A stretch of DNA of 64,000 nucleotides, from positions 992,001 through 1,056,000 of the forward strand of contig LSRY02000021.1 of NCBI GenBank assembly GCA_001643675.2. The letters run 5' to 3'. The notes under the pieces are model-generated. The model was not told where the DNA came from and did no database searches. It saw only the letters and a program-made list of their open reading frames with translations. Shown in pieces: positions 24,701 through 33,871 of the stretch. How positions within the stretch are numbered: the stretch's first letter is position 1; every line of letters starts with the position of its first letter. Position numbers and translations under genes: made by a program. The DNA is from Monocercomonoides exilis (Eukaryota > Preaxostyla > Oxymonadida > Polymastigidae).

Positions 24701-25018
24701 TGCTTCTGAATGGAATGAACATTCACTTATCACCAAATCTCCTCCTTTGTTTGAAACAATTTCTTTGGCTGAGTTCTCAAATCCCGAGGCAAGTTGAAGT
24801 TGGATGTTGGTTAATTCAAGATGATCATCATTCACCATGAAATATTCCGGTTGGCTTCCAATTGATTTTTCAAAATTCAATATTGCCTTCACATTCTCTT
24901 CTCCCATCTTCGAATCCTTTTTGATTAAATAATTGGACACATTGAATGAATCTCTTATAATGGTTGATCCTTCAATCTGAATTGTCTTCATTCCACTTTC
25001 CTTTTCCATGTTTTCCAT
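21800..25018 (-). CDS. Beta-helix repeat protein, 1,072-codon ORF (right-arm copy)
   Basis: Identical in translation to 6329-9547, on the opposite strand. Same features: module motifs about 415 residues apart, upstream in-frame TAG replacing Trp, and a 3' TAG followed by decayed coding sequence (21592-21799). No difference between the two copies is seen in this ORF, which argues for very recent duplication, ongoing conversion or an assembly fold-back. Confidence 0.75.
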   Translation of the reverse strand: MENMEKESGMKTIQIEGSTIIRDSFNVSNYLIKKDSKMGEENVKAILNFEKSIGSQPEYFMVNDDHLELTNIQLQLASGFENSAKEIVSNKGGDLVISECSFHSEAGVNNGFDCVFVDAIGGSVEENDGGSHTQDWLVGCSGLLTMKRLSFVVKGQMNSRRSAFIHSTSTLSVTNCSVLFESGAMTDGKIGYSIIDMAGGELIMNGFVIEGSVTMNGKSPITLTNGAQMEILNSRVSGVEMTGGSGSGGGCLNVEMKEGGNVNIEESNFSSRCSGGNGMKGGGMMISVGNVGNLEMKNVKYSGCEVPSEDKEERGRGIGGGIFVKLADEMGTFVMEGMEFEGCNAWKGKNMFASGWNLREIVNKEHLKWEMNDEELDLLDELCGWERKTTGEEGYVIPLVVYLWGNWSGNGFASKEKGGDFSGCGYSEAPCSSIDHLVLLRYEPLGEGESHIKIVGSGSVQKAISFLLSSSSKTSVVSIEGEKEGTVLKVSEGGRNEGKEEGENREAMVASEVILSFVNVSFSLPNVLVHYLAFLKSSSMNGALSVKSCSFACEDPLKETCFCLVKVDGGSVTIEDCALKEFHFSQGFVELSSDVKVADVMNLSITNTSISGRSLISLSESALSLASLLKGATMLRGKENGDGVMLLSINSSSFTSITCNDSRAAILNGDSFDGGMKCCVEKCVTTKCLSEKSEEGGWMKVSLRSGGSELKVSGCSFGMCICSTVKGRGGGLMIDASGLGETQEGTEDTPPLGIMIESTRFTMNDAFVGKDVFIRCKWIEKQINEKLFSLDFSQDALKSNNSICGSDEEKRDIDLIPLITFYYGQQVFVEANGRDIRQCGEQTNPCKSISHGVPHIQKGIMNVIFIDGEGDIGGECVIGDLSVKSMKKMKATVHYNATIQEMGNEGAVIVFVNESVMEKCLFVFGEAFEGVEESALKEKDGRLEISDCFFSSSAMDLVMKSMILHVERGEMKMSETLFSGIHSAVQLLSFCGESCVSIAETRILNIECEGEVVRVGGKAKAEMKEMKFENMSVANEGSVMKMDGADRGLCVLNCSFVKCRSTIKRGRMIRIC

Positions 25019-25897
25019 CCATTTCTACATCGTTTGGCATGGTTCTTCCTCGCTTCTACATATTACAACATCAAATTCACTGTTAGAGTTAAATAAATCA
25101 AATTCAAACAATTCCTTTTTTAATGGTAAAAAAAACCAAACTTTTATTTAGTACATGTTTTTATTTCTCAATATTGAGCTATTTTGTGTAAGTAATGTTT
25201 AATTTTGCAACATTGATTTATTTAAGCATGCTATGATCGAGCCTAATACAAAAAAATATTAATATTCCAAAAAACAAGAAAAAATTCGTATGAAAATAGC
25301 TAAACAAATATTTATTTGATGAAAAAAACTATATAAAACCTTTTGCGTTCCATTGCTACCAATTTTGAAATTTTAGTCTTTCAGCTTAACAACATGGAAG
25401 TGAAAATGCATGCGTTTGTGTCACTGATAATAAAAGCTGTTTTCAATATAAAACAAGTACGCATATAATAATATACTTATATTAACATATAAAAGTGAAC
25501 GAATTACATACTTTTAGGTTCTATTTAAACCAAAACAACATATTCAACATTTTATATAATAAATAATTTACTTGTGGGTTAGATCAAAGATATTTAATTA
25601 AATTTTTTATTTATGATTTATATTTTTTGTGATAAAATTAACAAATAAAATAAGTGTATATAATAATGTAAACACTTTTGATTCGTAAAAATCACATTTT
25701 CTTTTAAATTTGAATATTTTTCAATGAAATTCATGTTTTTATGGGTCATTTTTCAAAAATCATTTTTTTCAACAAGAAAAATTTTTTTCGAAAAATCGGT
25801 CCATAAAAAGTTTTTAAATAATTATTATCTATTAATTTGTTATAATTTGAGGGTTTAAAAAGGCAAATTGCAAAATGAACGCGTTTGAACCTATGCC

Positions 25898-26175
25898 GAT
25901 TTCCCATTCGCATTTATCTTCTTCAAACCTTATTGCTCCTATTATATTGATGCACTGGTCAAAACTTTGTAAAAATGGTGTCTAACAGCATTTAAACAGC
26001 AGTCTGTGTAAAAATCAAATTTAATTGCTCGCATGCAACTTGTCCCTCAGTCCCTGATTAGATGCTACAATTACAATATTCAAACTTTTTGGAACTTGCT
26101 TTCAAAGTCAAGGACAATTTAGTTATCTTTGCTGAGTGGAGACAATGCCTCATCCGACGCCAAGCATCCATTTTC
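25898..26175. other. Flank of the 20-kb structure
   Basis: No gene recognised. The first bases (GATTTCCCATTCGCATTT) and the inverted left flank (CTCCATTCGACATTT) share a CCATTCG-x-CATTT-like block, which may be weak homology or chance. Confidence 0.35.
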
Positions 26176-26735
26176 TCACTTTTCTCTTCTCTTCTCTCTC
26201 CTCCAAAATAGCCTCTCCCAAATAAACGTGATGCTCATCATCCCGCAGAGCTGTATTATCCCTTCCACCACCGGCTTCCCCACAATACACTCGTGTTCTG
26301 AACACAGATTCACCACAGCCTCCACCACCGTCATCATCACCAGATAGTCCCGCCAGCTCCCATAAGCACTCTCATCAACCAGCCTCAAAAACCTCAAATG
26401 CAGCGATTTCACATCCAGAATCTGCTCTTCCTATTTTCTCCAAATCAATTGTGGTGCCCTTTTCCTTTTACTCCTCATTCATTACTACACATTTCATTGA
26501 TATTTGCTCCTGTTTCACATCTTTCCCCCTCCATCTGAATTTCAGTCTGAAGTGATGCCCAAATACAAATTTCCTTCTTCTTCTTCTGATTTCCTGTTCT
26601 CCTGTCGAATGCCATCTGCTGGAGAAGAATTGCTCACTTCAGGTTCCACTGAATACTTTTTGCCTGCGCTCGCCTCAGTCTCTGTCCTCGCATTCACAAA
26701 CCTCAACCGACTCATTCCAAGCGCCTCCACGACCA
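26176..26735 (-). pseudogene. Unidentified gene family copy A, C-terminal part (downstream of the 4-kb insertion)
   Basis: Directly beside the 4-kb TIR element the minus strand reads PLVVEALGMSRLRFVNARTE...KKYSVEPEVSNSSP to a TGA near 26542, and farther on ILDVKSLHLRFLRLVDESA...VVEAVVNLCSEHECIVGKPVVEGIIQLCGMM to 26176. Helical, Leu/Val-rich, with an armadillo/HEAT-like feel, but I cannot name a family. Stops and a frameshift lie between the two stretches. The N-terminal part is at 30748-31578; removing the element and one 8-bp target copy joins EEAMA to PLVVEALG in frame. Confidence 0.6.
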
Positions 26736-26743
26736 GCGGCGTC

Positions 26744-27055
26744 GGCATAGGTGTAAATTGTACCACTTTCAGTTTACATTTTTTCAAGATTTGAATATTA
26801 TGGCGTTAATTTATCCAATTTAACTAAGCGATTCAAGGAGGGAAATTTCGAAATTCGACAAAAAATTTTCTCTCTGAAATTCAAAAATTTCGACACCCAT
26901 AATATTTTTATTTTGATCATATTTTATTGAAATTTCTTTTTCTTGCTTTGCAAAGATCAAATAAATTTGTCGATTCAATGGAGCAAGAAGAAATATAGCG
27001 TTTAATGTTTGTCATGGTAAATTTTCGTAAATATTATTTTTTATATAGCTTATTT
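26744..27055 (+). repeat. Left terminal inverted repeat (312 bp) of the 4-kb element
   Basis: Matches the reverse complement of 30428-30739 base for base in my reading (coordinate sum 57483, no indels). Starts GGCATAGGT, the same nine bases that start the 20-kb structure at 5450. Confidence 0.93.
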
Positions 27056-28147
27056 TTATCGATTTGATAATTTAATTATATACTAGTATTAGCTAAATAA
27101 TAAGTTTTCACTTTCAAGATAAAATAGATAACAACTTATATGAAAGGAATTATCATGATTGATTTAAAAAATATTTGTAATAATAAGATTTTTATATGTG
27201 TTTAATAATTATTGATATATATTCTATTATTGGCAATGTATTCGTTGGAACTGGGATGAATTTCTGTTTATGAAAGGATGAAGGAAAAGCTAGATTGGGC
27301 AGATGTATTTGTTGAGTGAGGTTAAGGAGCAGTTGGCATTTGGAAAGGTGAGAAAAGAAGATAGAGATGGAGAACATTGGGATGGTGTGGAGCTTGTTGC
27401 AACAAGAGAGGGAAGATGAAGGAATGGGAGCATTTGATTGATATTATGCAATGATTTGGATGTTGCGGGATGTCTTCGAAAATTCACAAAAAAAGTCATG
27501 ATTTTTTGTGGATAACCTTTTAATTCTATATTATATATTTTTTTATAATCCACATTGTTGTTTTCTTTTTCATTCCATCTTCTTTTTCGTTCGTTGCTGT
27601 TTGCGGTTTGTTATTGTTTGATCAAATTTTTATCTCTGTTTTTTACTGAGTTTTCACAAAAAGCTCAATTATAACGATTCATCCATGTTTTATTTTAACT
27701 TTGCAAAGCTACTAACGTTGCCCAATACAATTATTAAAGACATTAGTGCGAATTAGTGAAAACTTGCACAAATAAAAAACAATTAATTCAATTATTCACC
27801 TTTTTCAAAGTTTTATTAATTAAAGATAAAAAAATTGCAATAAAGAAATTAGGAATTCAAATGATTCGGAAAAAAAATTTCAAAGCTGGTTCTGAAAATT
27901 GCTTCTGCCTGGATCAGGAATTATGTACCACTCTATCTGCAGTGTGTGATTCGATATTTGTGGTGCAGAGTTCGAATTTATTTTTTTTTCCCCTTTAATA
28001 GCAATTATTAGAAACTGTGGTGGAGATGGTACAAATAGCAAATCCAAGATTGGATTCTCTCCTTCAGATCTGGGATTTACCGTTATTTCAACCGGCAAAA
28101 ATATTTCGATTCCAACAGACATCCAAACACATTTGTCGACAAACATA

Positions 28148-29880
28148 CTATTGCGTTGTCGATGAAGAAGAAAGAGAATTCATCCCAATCACACTTGCAT
28201 TTCTTCCTTTCCCCATAATTGAAATCTTCTTTTCCCCAACACGAATCGTTGTTCCTTCGCTCACATGCCTCCCAACCAGTCTTGTGATTGCCGAGCCCGG
28301 CTGTTTAATGCTCGAACTCACCGCATGCCCCACGGTCTTGCACGGTGCTGACTCACTCATCCCACACAGGTTGTTTGCATCATTCCCACTCACTCCAACA
28401 TACCGATCCTTCATCCCTTCCTTCAACCAGCCCTTCTTTTCTGTATATTGACAATTATAATAACGGCACACTCTCGTATCATTGCTGTTCGTTGTGTACG
28501 ATTCATAGAACGGGCTAGCCGATGAAAAGAAATTGTAATTATCTTCAAAATACACATCACGGACATATAGAGTGGAATTTATGCAACTTCAATCGTAGAA
28601 GAAGAGAAAATAACATTAATTGAAGTCAATTGAAGCTGTTTGTTGGTCTGAATAAAAATATAATATTCCGCCATATGATACAGCTGAACATGAAATGAAC
28701 TGGAGGCTCCTCATTTTGAATTTTTCAGTAACAGTTACACAATACGTCCCTCCACCATTATAATTTGTGAGCGTATGCGAAGTGAATGAGCACTCAAACA
28801 CGCACGCACTCTCCCCTCCTTCAATTTCTGTTCCAATGCATCCTGTTCCTGAAACCTGAAAATTATCAAGATCAAGCCCTCATCCATATCCATTTGCTTT
28901 GCAATTCTGGAATTCACATCCGCTGATTTGAACACATAATGAAATCGCATAAACACACATTCCTCCACCAAATTGATTTTGAGCAATACAAGAATTATAA
29001 AAGTTGTTTCTGATGTCCACAGATTTGATTGTATGTGCCATGATGGCTCCTCCATCCCAACTTGCGTAACAGTCATTGAATGCACAATGCGAAACGAACA
29101 TTTCTCCAGACTTAAGATTATGCATATAAATCGCACCGCCATTCGAACCGCTGTCAGAACCGTCTTGAACATTTCCAGTAGCCTTTGAACCACTCCATTC
29201 ACACCAAGTGAACGTATTCGCTATATTTTCTGTCATGCTTTGTCTCTCTGGGCGTTTCTTATTGTCTTCAGTTCCTTCACATACAACATTCCTTGTCCGA
29301 CAACACCCAACAAACGAGGAATTTGAGGTGGTCAAAGAGGTCAAGGGGTTGCTGAGTGAAGGAACAATCCCTCCATCATAAACCTCACAAACAGAAGTGA
29401 ATGAGCAACTGCTCATAAAACATGTGGTTTGGGTTGACATAGTGGCTGAAGACGAGCACAGATCAGGTGCTGTTGAGATGTTGAAAAATGTCAGTTGAGA
29501 AAGGGATATAAGATGGATGGAAGGTGAAGCGAAATATTGGCAAAAAGATGAGAAATAAAATTCATTCACAGAAGTTCTTCCTTTCCCTTCACTTATTTGC
29601 CACATGATCCTTTGTGCTATATCGTAAAATATCCCATTGAGCTTGAATTCACCTTTTTCTGCCTCTTCTGCTGCTGCTTCCAAAAAGATTTTTGTAAATA
29701 AAAAATTCCACAAAAATTCCTTTTCCCATTCTCTTCAGTTTTTTCCATTTCGCTCATCTGCCAAACACTCTTCAGTTGCCCATTTCTCCCAATTTCTTCC
29801 AGGAATGCTCATAAAAAAAGGCAGTGCTTCCACATCCCATGTTTCATGCTCCCCCGGCACTTCTGACAACACCTGATCGT
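28148..29880 (-). pseudogene. Decayed beta-helix gene carried in the 4-kb TIR element
   Basis: One frame (phase of base 29713) over about 575 codons. The first part is not beta-helix (VLSEVPGEHETWDVEALPFF, IPGRNWEKWATEECLADE); a TGA near 29747 follows, then rungs with Cys and Gly (SNSSFVGCCRT, GSNGGAIYMHNL, SWDGGAIMAHT, NQFGGGMCVYAI, NYNGGGTYCVTV, SYGGILYF) and the module motif CGMSESAPCKTVGHAV. In-frame stops: TGA at 28880-28882 (Gly expected), TAA at 28616-28618 and TGA shortly after. It ends at 28148. A different subfamily from the 1,072-codon ORFs. Captured host sequence. Confidence 0.72.
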
Positions 29881-30427
29881 ATCACGCATCAATCAAATCA
29901 AAAATTAAAAAATACAAATAAAAATAAAAAATGGAACATGAAGAAAATGAACAAACAAGAATGAAATACCTCCACAATTCTTCATTTCCCTTCACTCCCC
30001 TCATCCCCTGTTTGCCTCTCTCCAAATACCTCTCGATCCAACATCATTCACTTCAAGCACCACACCACACCACGCCTTCGCCTTTCAAATCTAATTCCGA
30101 ATAAAGTAAAATAAAATGTTGTTTTCACCCGCTCTTCCATTGCCCATTCTACTTCACTCTCAGCATTCTTCTCTCCATCTTCCTCCATCCAGCCCTCAAT
30201 CCAAATTAATGCAGTTGGATTCCGATCTTCATTTTGTCGCAAACCTTTTTTGTGCAGTTGAATTTAAAAGGGATAAAAAACAGCATCAAAAAAAAGTTAA
30301 TAAGCAATAAAAAATAATTAGCATACGCAGCATATGTTTTCTTCCGTTTTTGCTTCGATGGAGTTATTGAATCATAACACTTTATTTTTTTAAAAAAGGT
30401 GGCATTGCGTATTTATTGAATTTATCG

Positions 30428-30739
30428 AAATAAGCTATATAAAAAATAATATTTACGAAAATTTACCATGACAAACATTAAACGCTATATTTCTTCTTGC
30501 TCCATTGAATCGACAAATTTATTTGATCTTTGCAAAGCAAGAAAAAGAAATTTCAATAAAATATGATCAAAATAAAAATATTATGGGTGTCGAAATTTTT
30601 GAATTTCAGAGAGAAAATTTTTTGTCGAATTTCGAAATTTCCCTCCTTGAATCGCTTAGTTAAATTGGATAAATTAACGCCATAATATTCAAATCTTGAA
30701 AAAATGTAAACTGAAAGTGGTACAATTTACACCTATGCC
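30428..30739 (-). repeat. Right terminal inverted repeat (312 bp) of the 4-kb element
   Basis: Mirror of 26744-27055. Identity between the two TIRs suggests recent insertion, although the cargo is heavily decayed, so the cargo was dead when it moved or was never functional in the element. Confidence 0.93.
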
Positions 30740-30747
30740 GCGGCGCC

Positions 30748-31578
30748 ATCGCTTCTTCCAGCTTCCCCTGGTTCTCTTTGATTCTCTCCACAAACTATTT
30801 GTGCGCTGTCGGATGCCTGCCTTTCTCCTCATTCCCATCACCTCCCTCTTTTCTTCCCCTTTCTCCTTCCTCTACTTCTTCTCGCTCCTCCAGCACAGCC
30901 AGTGCAATCGCTGCAGGCGATAAAACCACATCCTACATCTTCAGCCCCACAGCATCCAACCCATTATCCACAATCTCCCCCACTTCACACACAGCAACCC
31001 CTCGCCCCATCACTTCCTCGTCCAGCTTCACCACCACACGCCTCGACTGTTGCGATCGCCATATTTGCAGCAACGGGTCAAACAGATCGTAGATCGACGG
31101 GAACGCATTCTCATCTGCCGCTGCAAAGATCCGCTTGCTTCCCGACTTCGTGCCCACGTACGCTGCAAGCAAAGGAAGCTGCACCACCAGTGGAACCGAA
31201 AGCATCACCGAAAGTGCCACATCGTACGCACACACAACACCACCCATATGGAATCCCCCACAGAGTCACAACATGTCCCCACATTGTCTTTTGCTCTCTC
31301 AATAACAACAAATTGTGATTTGCAAACACTTCAGCTGCTTTTTATGCAACAATCTTCAACCACCTCTTGACATTGTCCATGGCTGATGCTGAAGTGAATA
31401 AAGCCGCCACCTCCGAGGAATCCGAAAGGCCAATCATAGGTGTCGATGATGAAGATGAAGATGAATTATCTTCTCCTGACGACTTCTTCTCTAATCTGTT
31501 GCGTTGCACAAACAGCGATGAAGCATACGAAGAACTCAAAAAGTGATGAGTGAAGAGATATCTGTTGTTCTTCTCCAT
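30748..31578 (-). pseudogene. Unidentified gene family copy A, N-terminal part
   Basis: Minus strand aligns with copies B (55567-56245) and C (62774-63340): TSASAMDNVKRWLKIV against TSAGAMDDIERWLWIV, GGVVCAYDVALSVMLSVPLV, VGTKSGSKRIFAAADENAFP, QIWRSQQSRRVVVKLDEEVM, CEVGEIVDNGLDAVGLKM, then a TAG (30933-30935) where copy C has Glu, then DVVLSPAAIALAVLEEREE and IKENQGKLEEAMA at the insertion point. At least two frameshifts between 31111 and 31342. Leu/Val-rich and helical; function unknown. Confidence 0.65.
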
Positions 31579-32116
31579 ATTTCAAGAAGCTTTTTGAGAT
31601 GAGCTATTATTTCGAAAACCGGCTCAGCATCAACAAAAAGCTAATTGTCAGTCCAAAATTTGAAACAGAAATTTCAAACTTATCCAATGATAGGCAGTTT
31701 GTGCTGCTGGAACAATAGATGAAGAATAAACACAGGCAAAGAAAGCGGAAATAGATCAGAAGGTGCTTTTTTAAATGTTTCGAACAGACTGAAGAGCGAA
31801 AAGCCGAAGGGCATCTGAATCTCAGAAAGTAGAAAAGTTGAATGGAAAAGTGATGGAAACTGTGTGTTTGCGGAAGAATATCTAGGAAACTAACTTCTGA
31901 AACTTTTCAAATGTGCCAAAAATGGTGAAAAAGCGGAAGAAGACATAGAAAAAAGGATGATGATGATGATGATGATGATGACGACGACGACGACGAAGAC
32001 GACGACGAAGAAGAAGAAGAAGAAGAAGAAGAAGAAGAAGAAAAAGAAGAAGAAGAAAAAGGCAGACAATTTATTGAAGAATTGAAAATTTCCGTTTTAT
32101 TCGAATCGAAGATCTG
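31579..32116 (+). pseudogene. Broken reading frame with an acidic codon-repeat tail, cut by the foldback element
   Basis: No clear protein until about 31955, where (GAT)n(GAC)n(GAA)n codons (31957-32062) give a long Asp/Glu run followed by RQFIEELKISVLFESKIWG, interrupted at 32117 by the foldback element. Upstream plus-strand sequence has many stops. I cannot identify it; the acidic run may be repeat expansion rather than protein. Confidence 0.3.
31957..32062. repeat. GAT/GAC/GAA trinucleotide repeat
   Basis: Successive short arrays of GAT, GAC and GAA triplets, all purine-rich on the plus strand; slippage-prone. Confidence 0.9.
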
Positions 32117-33115
32117 GGGTAATTTATAAACCCGAACATTTTCATAAACCCGGTTATTTTTTTTGTTCGTTGAAACAGAATGAATACAACATAAAAATAC
32201 AAAAAGCAAACTTTTATATGTTTATTTTACTATTTAATGAAAGAACTAAAATTTTTTTGTTTCAATTTTTGTTTTTGACGAAGATCAAAGGAATTTTGAA
32301 TTAATTTTTGATCATTTGTTTTGCTCATTTTTAACCAACTCTCATTTTTTATTTGTTTTTAATTACAAGGTCATAAAACATACATAATGAAGTTTTTTCA
32401 TTCGAAATGTTTTATGTTTTTATCTATTTTTTCTATTGTTTTTCTCATTTCATCATTTTTGACAAAAATCATGAAAAACTGAAAATTTCTTATCTATTGT
32501 TGTATTTCACGATTAATATTTCAACATGCCATGTAAAAAGATTAAAATACATAACATATTTCATTTGTTTGTCAAATTAAATTGAAACAAAAATGAAATG
32601 AACAATTAAGTGATAATCAAAAACTGATTGATCCAACTGTTGCAACAATACTTCACAAAGTTGTAACCAAATAAAGACTTCGTGAAAGTATTTTCCTTTT
32701 CATGCACATCATTAAAAATATCTCATAAATGTCGTATCATCCAAAATTTTCAGTTTTTCATGATTTTTGTCAAAAATGATGAAATGCGAAAAACAATAGA
32801 AAAAATAGATAAAAACATAAAACATTTCGAATGAAAAAACTTCATTATGTATGTTTTATGACCTTGTAATTAAAAACAAATAAAAAATGAGAGTTGGTTA
32901 AAAATGAGCAAAACAAATGATCAAAAATTAATTCAAAATTCCTTTGATCTTCGTCAAAAACAAAAATTGAAACAAAAAAATTTTAGTTCTTTCATTAAAT
33001 AGTAAAATAAACATATAAAAGTTTGCTTTTTGTATTTTTATGTTGTATTCATTCTGTTTCAACGAACAAAAAAAATAACCGGGTTTATGAAAATGTTCGG
33101 GTTTATAAATTACCC
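32117..33115. mobile_element. Foldback element, 1.0 kb, with 372-bp inverted repeats
   Basis: 32117-32488 and 32744-33115 are inverted copies without length difference (coordinate sum 65232), nearly identical by eye. Ends GGGTAATTTATAAACCCG, with two further GGGTTTA-like motifs just inside (CGGGTTTATGAAAATGTTCG). The 255-bp loop (32489-32743) has no gene. No matching target duplication is evident (left TCTG, right TAGA). Non-autonomous; superfamily unknown. Confidence 0.85.
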
Positions 33116-33394
33116 TAGAGAGTGGAGCGAATGATATCATATGTTGTGAATTGGTTCATTTGATCAGAAGAGAGCAAAAGAAGATGTTTCATTCAGCTCA
33201 AAAATGGAAAGATTTAGCTGTCACGCTCGTCTTAATATTCACATAAGCTTCTATGTTTGTAACTTGCTACTAAATAATCGAACCTTGTTTTAACCAATGA
33301 AACAGATACTTGAAAAGATGATCAATGAAGAATAAAGTATCTTACTTGTTTTCGAAACATCTTTGAAAAGAATTAACTGTAAATATAATAATTG

Positions 33395-33439
<45 letters not shown>

Positions 33440-33693
33440 CGTTAAACTGAAAAAATAATATGGGATATTGTGAAATGATCAACAAATTTGGGGAGAAATT
33501 TTCATTTTCAGACAATCGTTCCACCCACAATATAAGATTTTTCCATATTTTGTTTTCGTAAAGAAAATTTATTTTTATTAATTTTATTTATAATTATTTT
33601 TTTTTTAATCTTAGTTTTTATTTTTATTTTTCATTTTAGAATAATTATTGCCATATCCCAATTCACTTTTATATCAACAAAATCTCAATTAAC
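33116..33693. other. Spacer with a 44-bp poly-T tract
   Basis: No gene. 33396-33439 is pure T. The flank just after the foldback element (RVERMISYVVNWFI on the plus strand) may be a scrap of the gene the element interrupted. Confidence 0.4.
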
Positions 33694-33838
33694 AAATGAA
33701 AGTCTACCTGGGAGGTCATATCTGAACCCAAATCCTGCAAGTTTTCATGATTTATAATAAAATCATAAAAACAGGACGGATATGACCTTGCCCTCAATAA
33801 TTTTTCATATTACATTGGGTAAGCTTAGACTTTCATTT
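33694..33838. mobile_element. Small MITE-like palindrome, 145 bp
   Basis: Ends AAATGAAAGTCTA and its inverse, with a second inverted block inside (GGTCATATC against GATATGACC). Sits just 3' of the transposase gene at 33872-36621 and could be an end remnant of that element. Target duplication not clear. Confidence 0.4.
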
Positions 33839-33871
33839 ATTTATTATTTGATTATTTTTTTTGCTGAAATT

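Larger units (their letters stand above)
18795..25897 (-). repeat. Right arm of the 20.4-kb inverted repeat (7,103 bp)
   Basis: Mirror of 5450-12552. Outer end ...CCTATGCC at 25897. Its Merlin gene is less broken than in the left arm, because it lacks the two homopolymer frameshifts. The inner end runs directly into the pseudokinase-tailed gene at 18794. Either a very recent inverted duplication or gene conversion, or an assembly fold-back; the sequence alone cannot decide. Confidence 0.95.
26744..30739. mobile_element. 4.0-kb TIR element carrying a beta-helix gene, with 8-bp target duplications
   Basis: Left TIR 26744-27055 and right TIR 30428-30739 are 312 bp each and identical by eye, starting GGCATAGGTGTAAATTG. 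Flanked by GCGGCGTC (26736-26743) and GCGGCGCC (30740-30747), an 8-bp target duplication with one mismatch. It interrupts gene family copy A; excision with one target copy restores that frame. No transposase is seen inside, so it is non-autonomous. Cargo is a decayed beta-helix gene (28148-29880). 27056-28147 and 29881-30427 hold no clear gene; 27290-27420 on the plus strand is coding-like (EVKEQLAFGKVRKEDRDGEH) but broken. An 8-bp duplication fits hAT- or Merlin-type cutting, but the ends do not identify the superfamily. Confidence 0.88.

Noticed and set aside
5450-25897. 8- or 9-bp target duplication around the 20-kb structure
   Set aside because: Left flank ...GAATGGAG and right flank GATTTCCC... 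do not match as direct repeats; transposition as one unit is therefore unproven.
31379-31546. Plus-strand 55-codon acidic ORF starting MADAEVNKAATSEES
   Set aside because: The minus strand here aligns with gene family copies B and C (TSASAMDNVKRWLKIV), so the plus-strand frame is the shadow despite looking natural.
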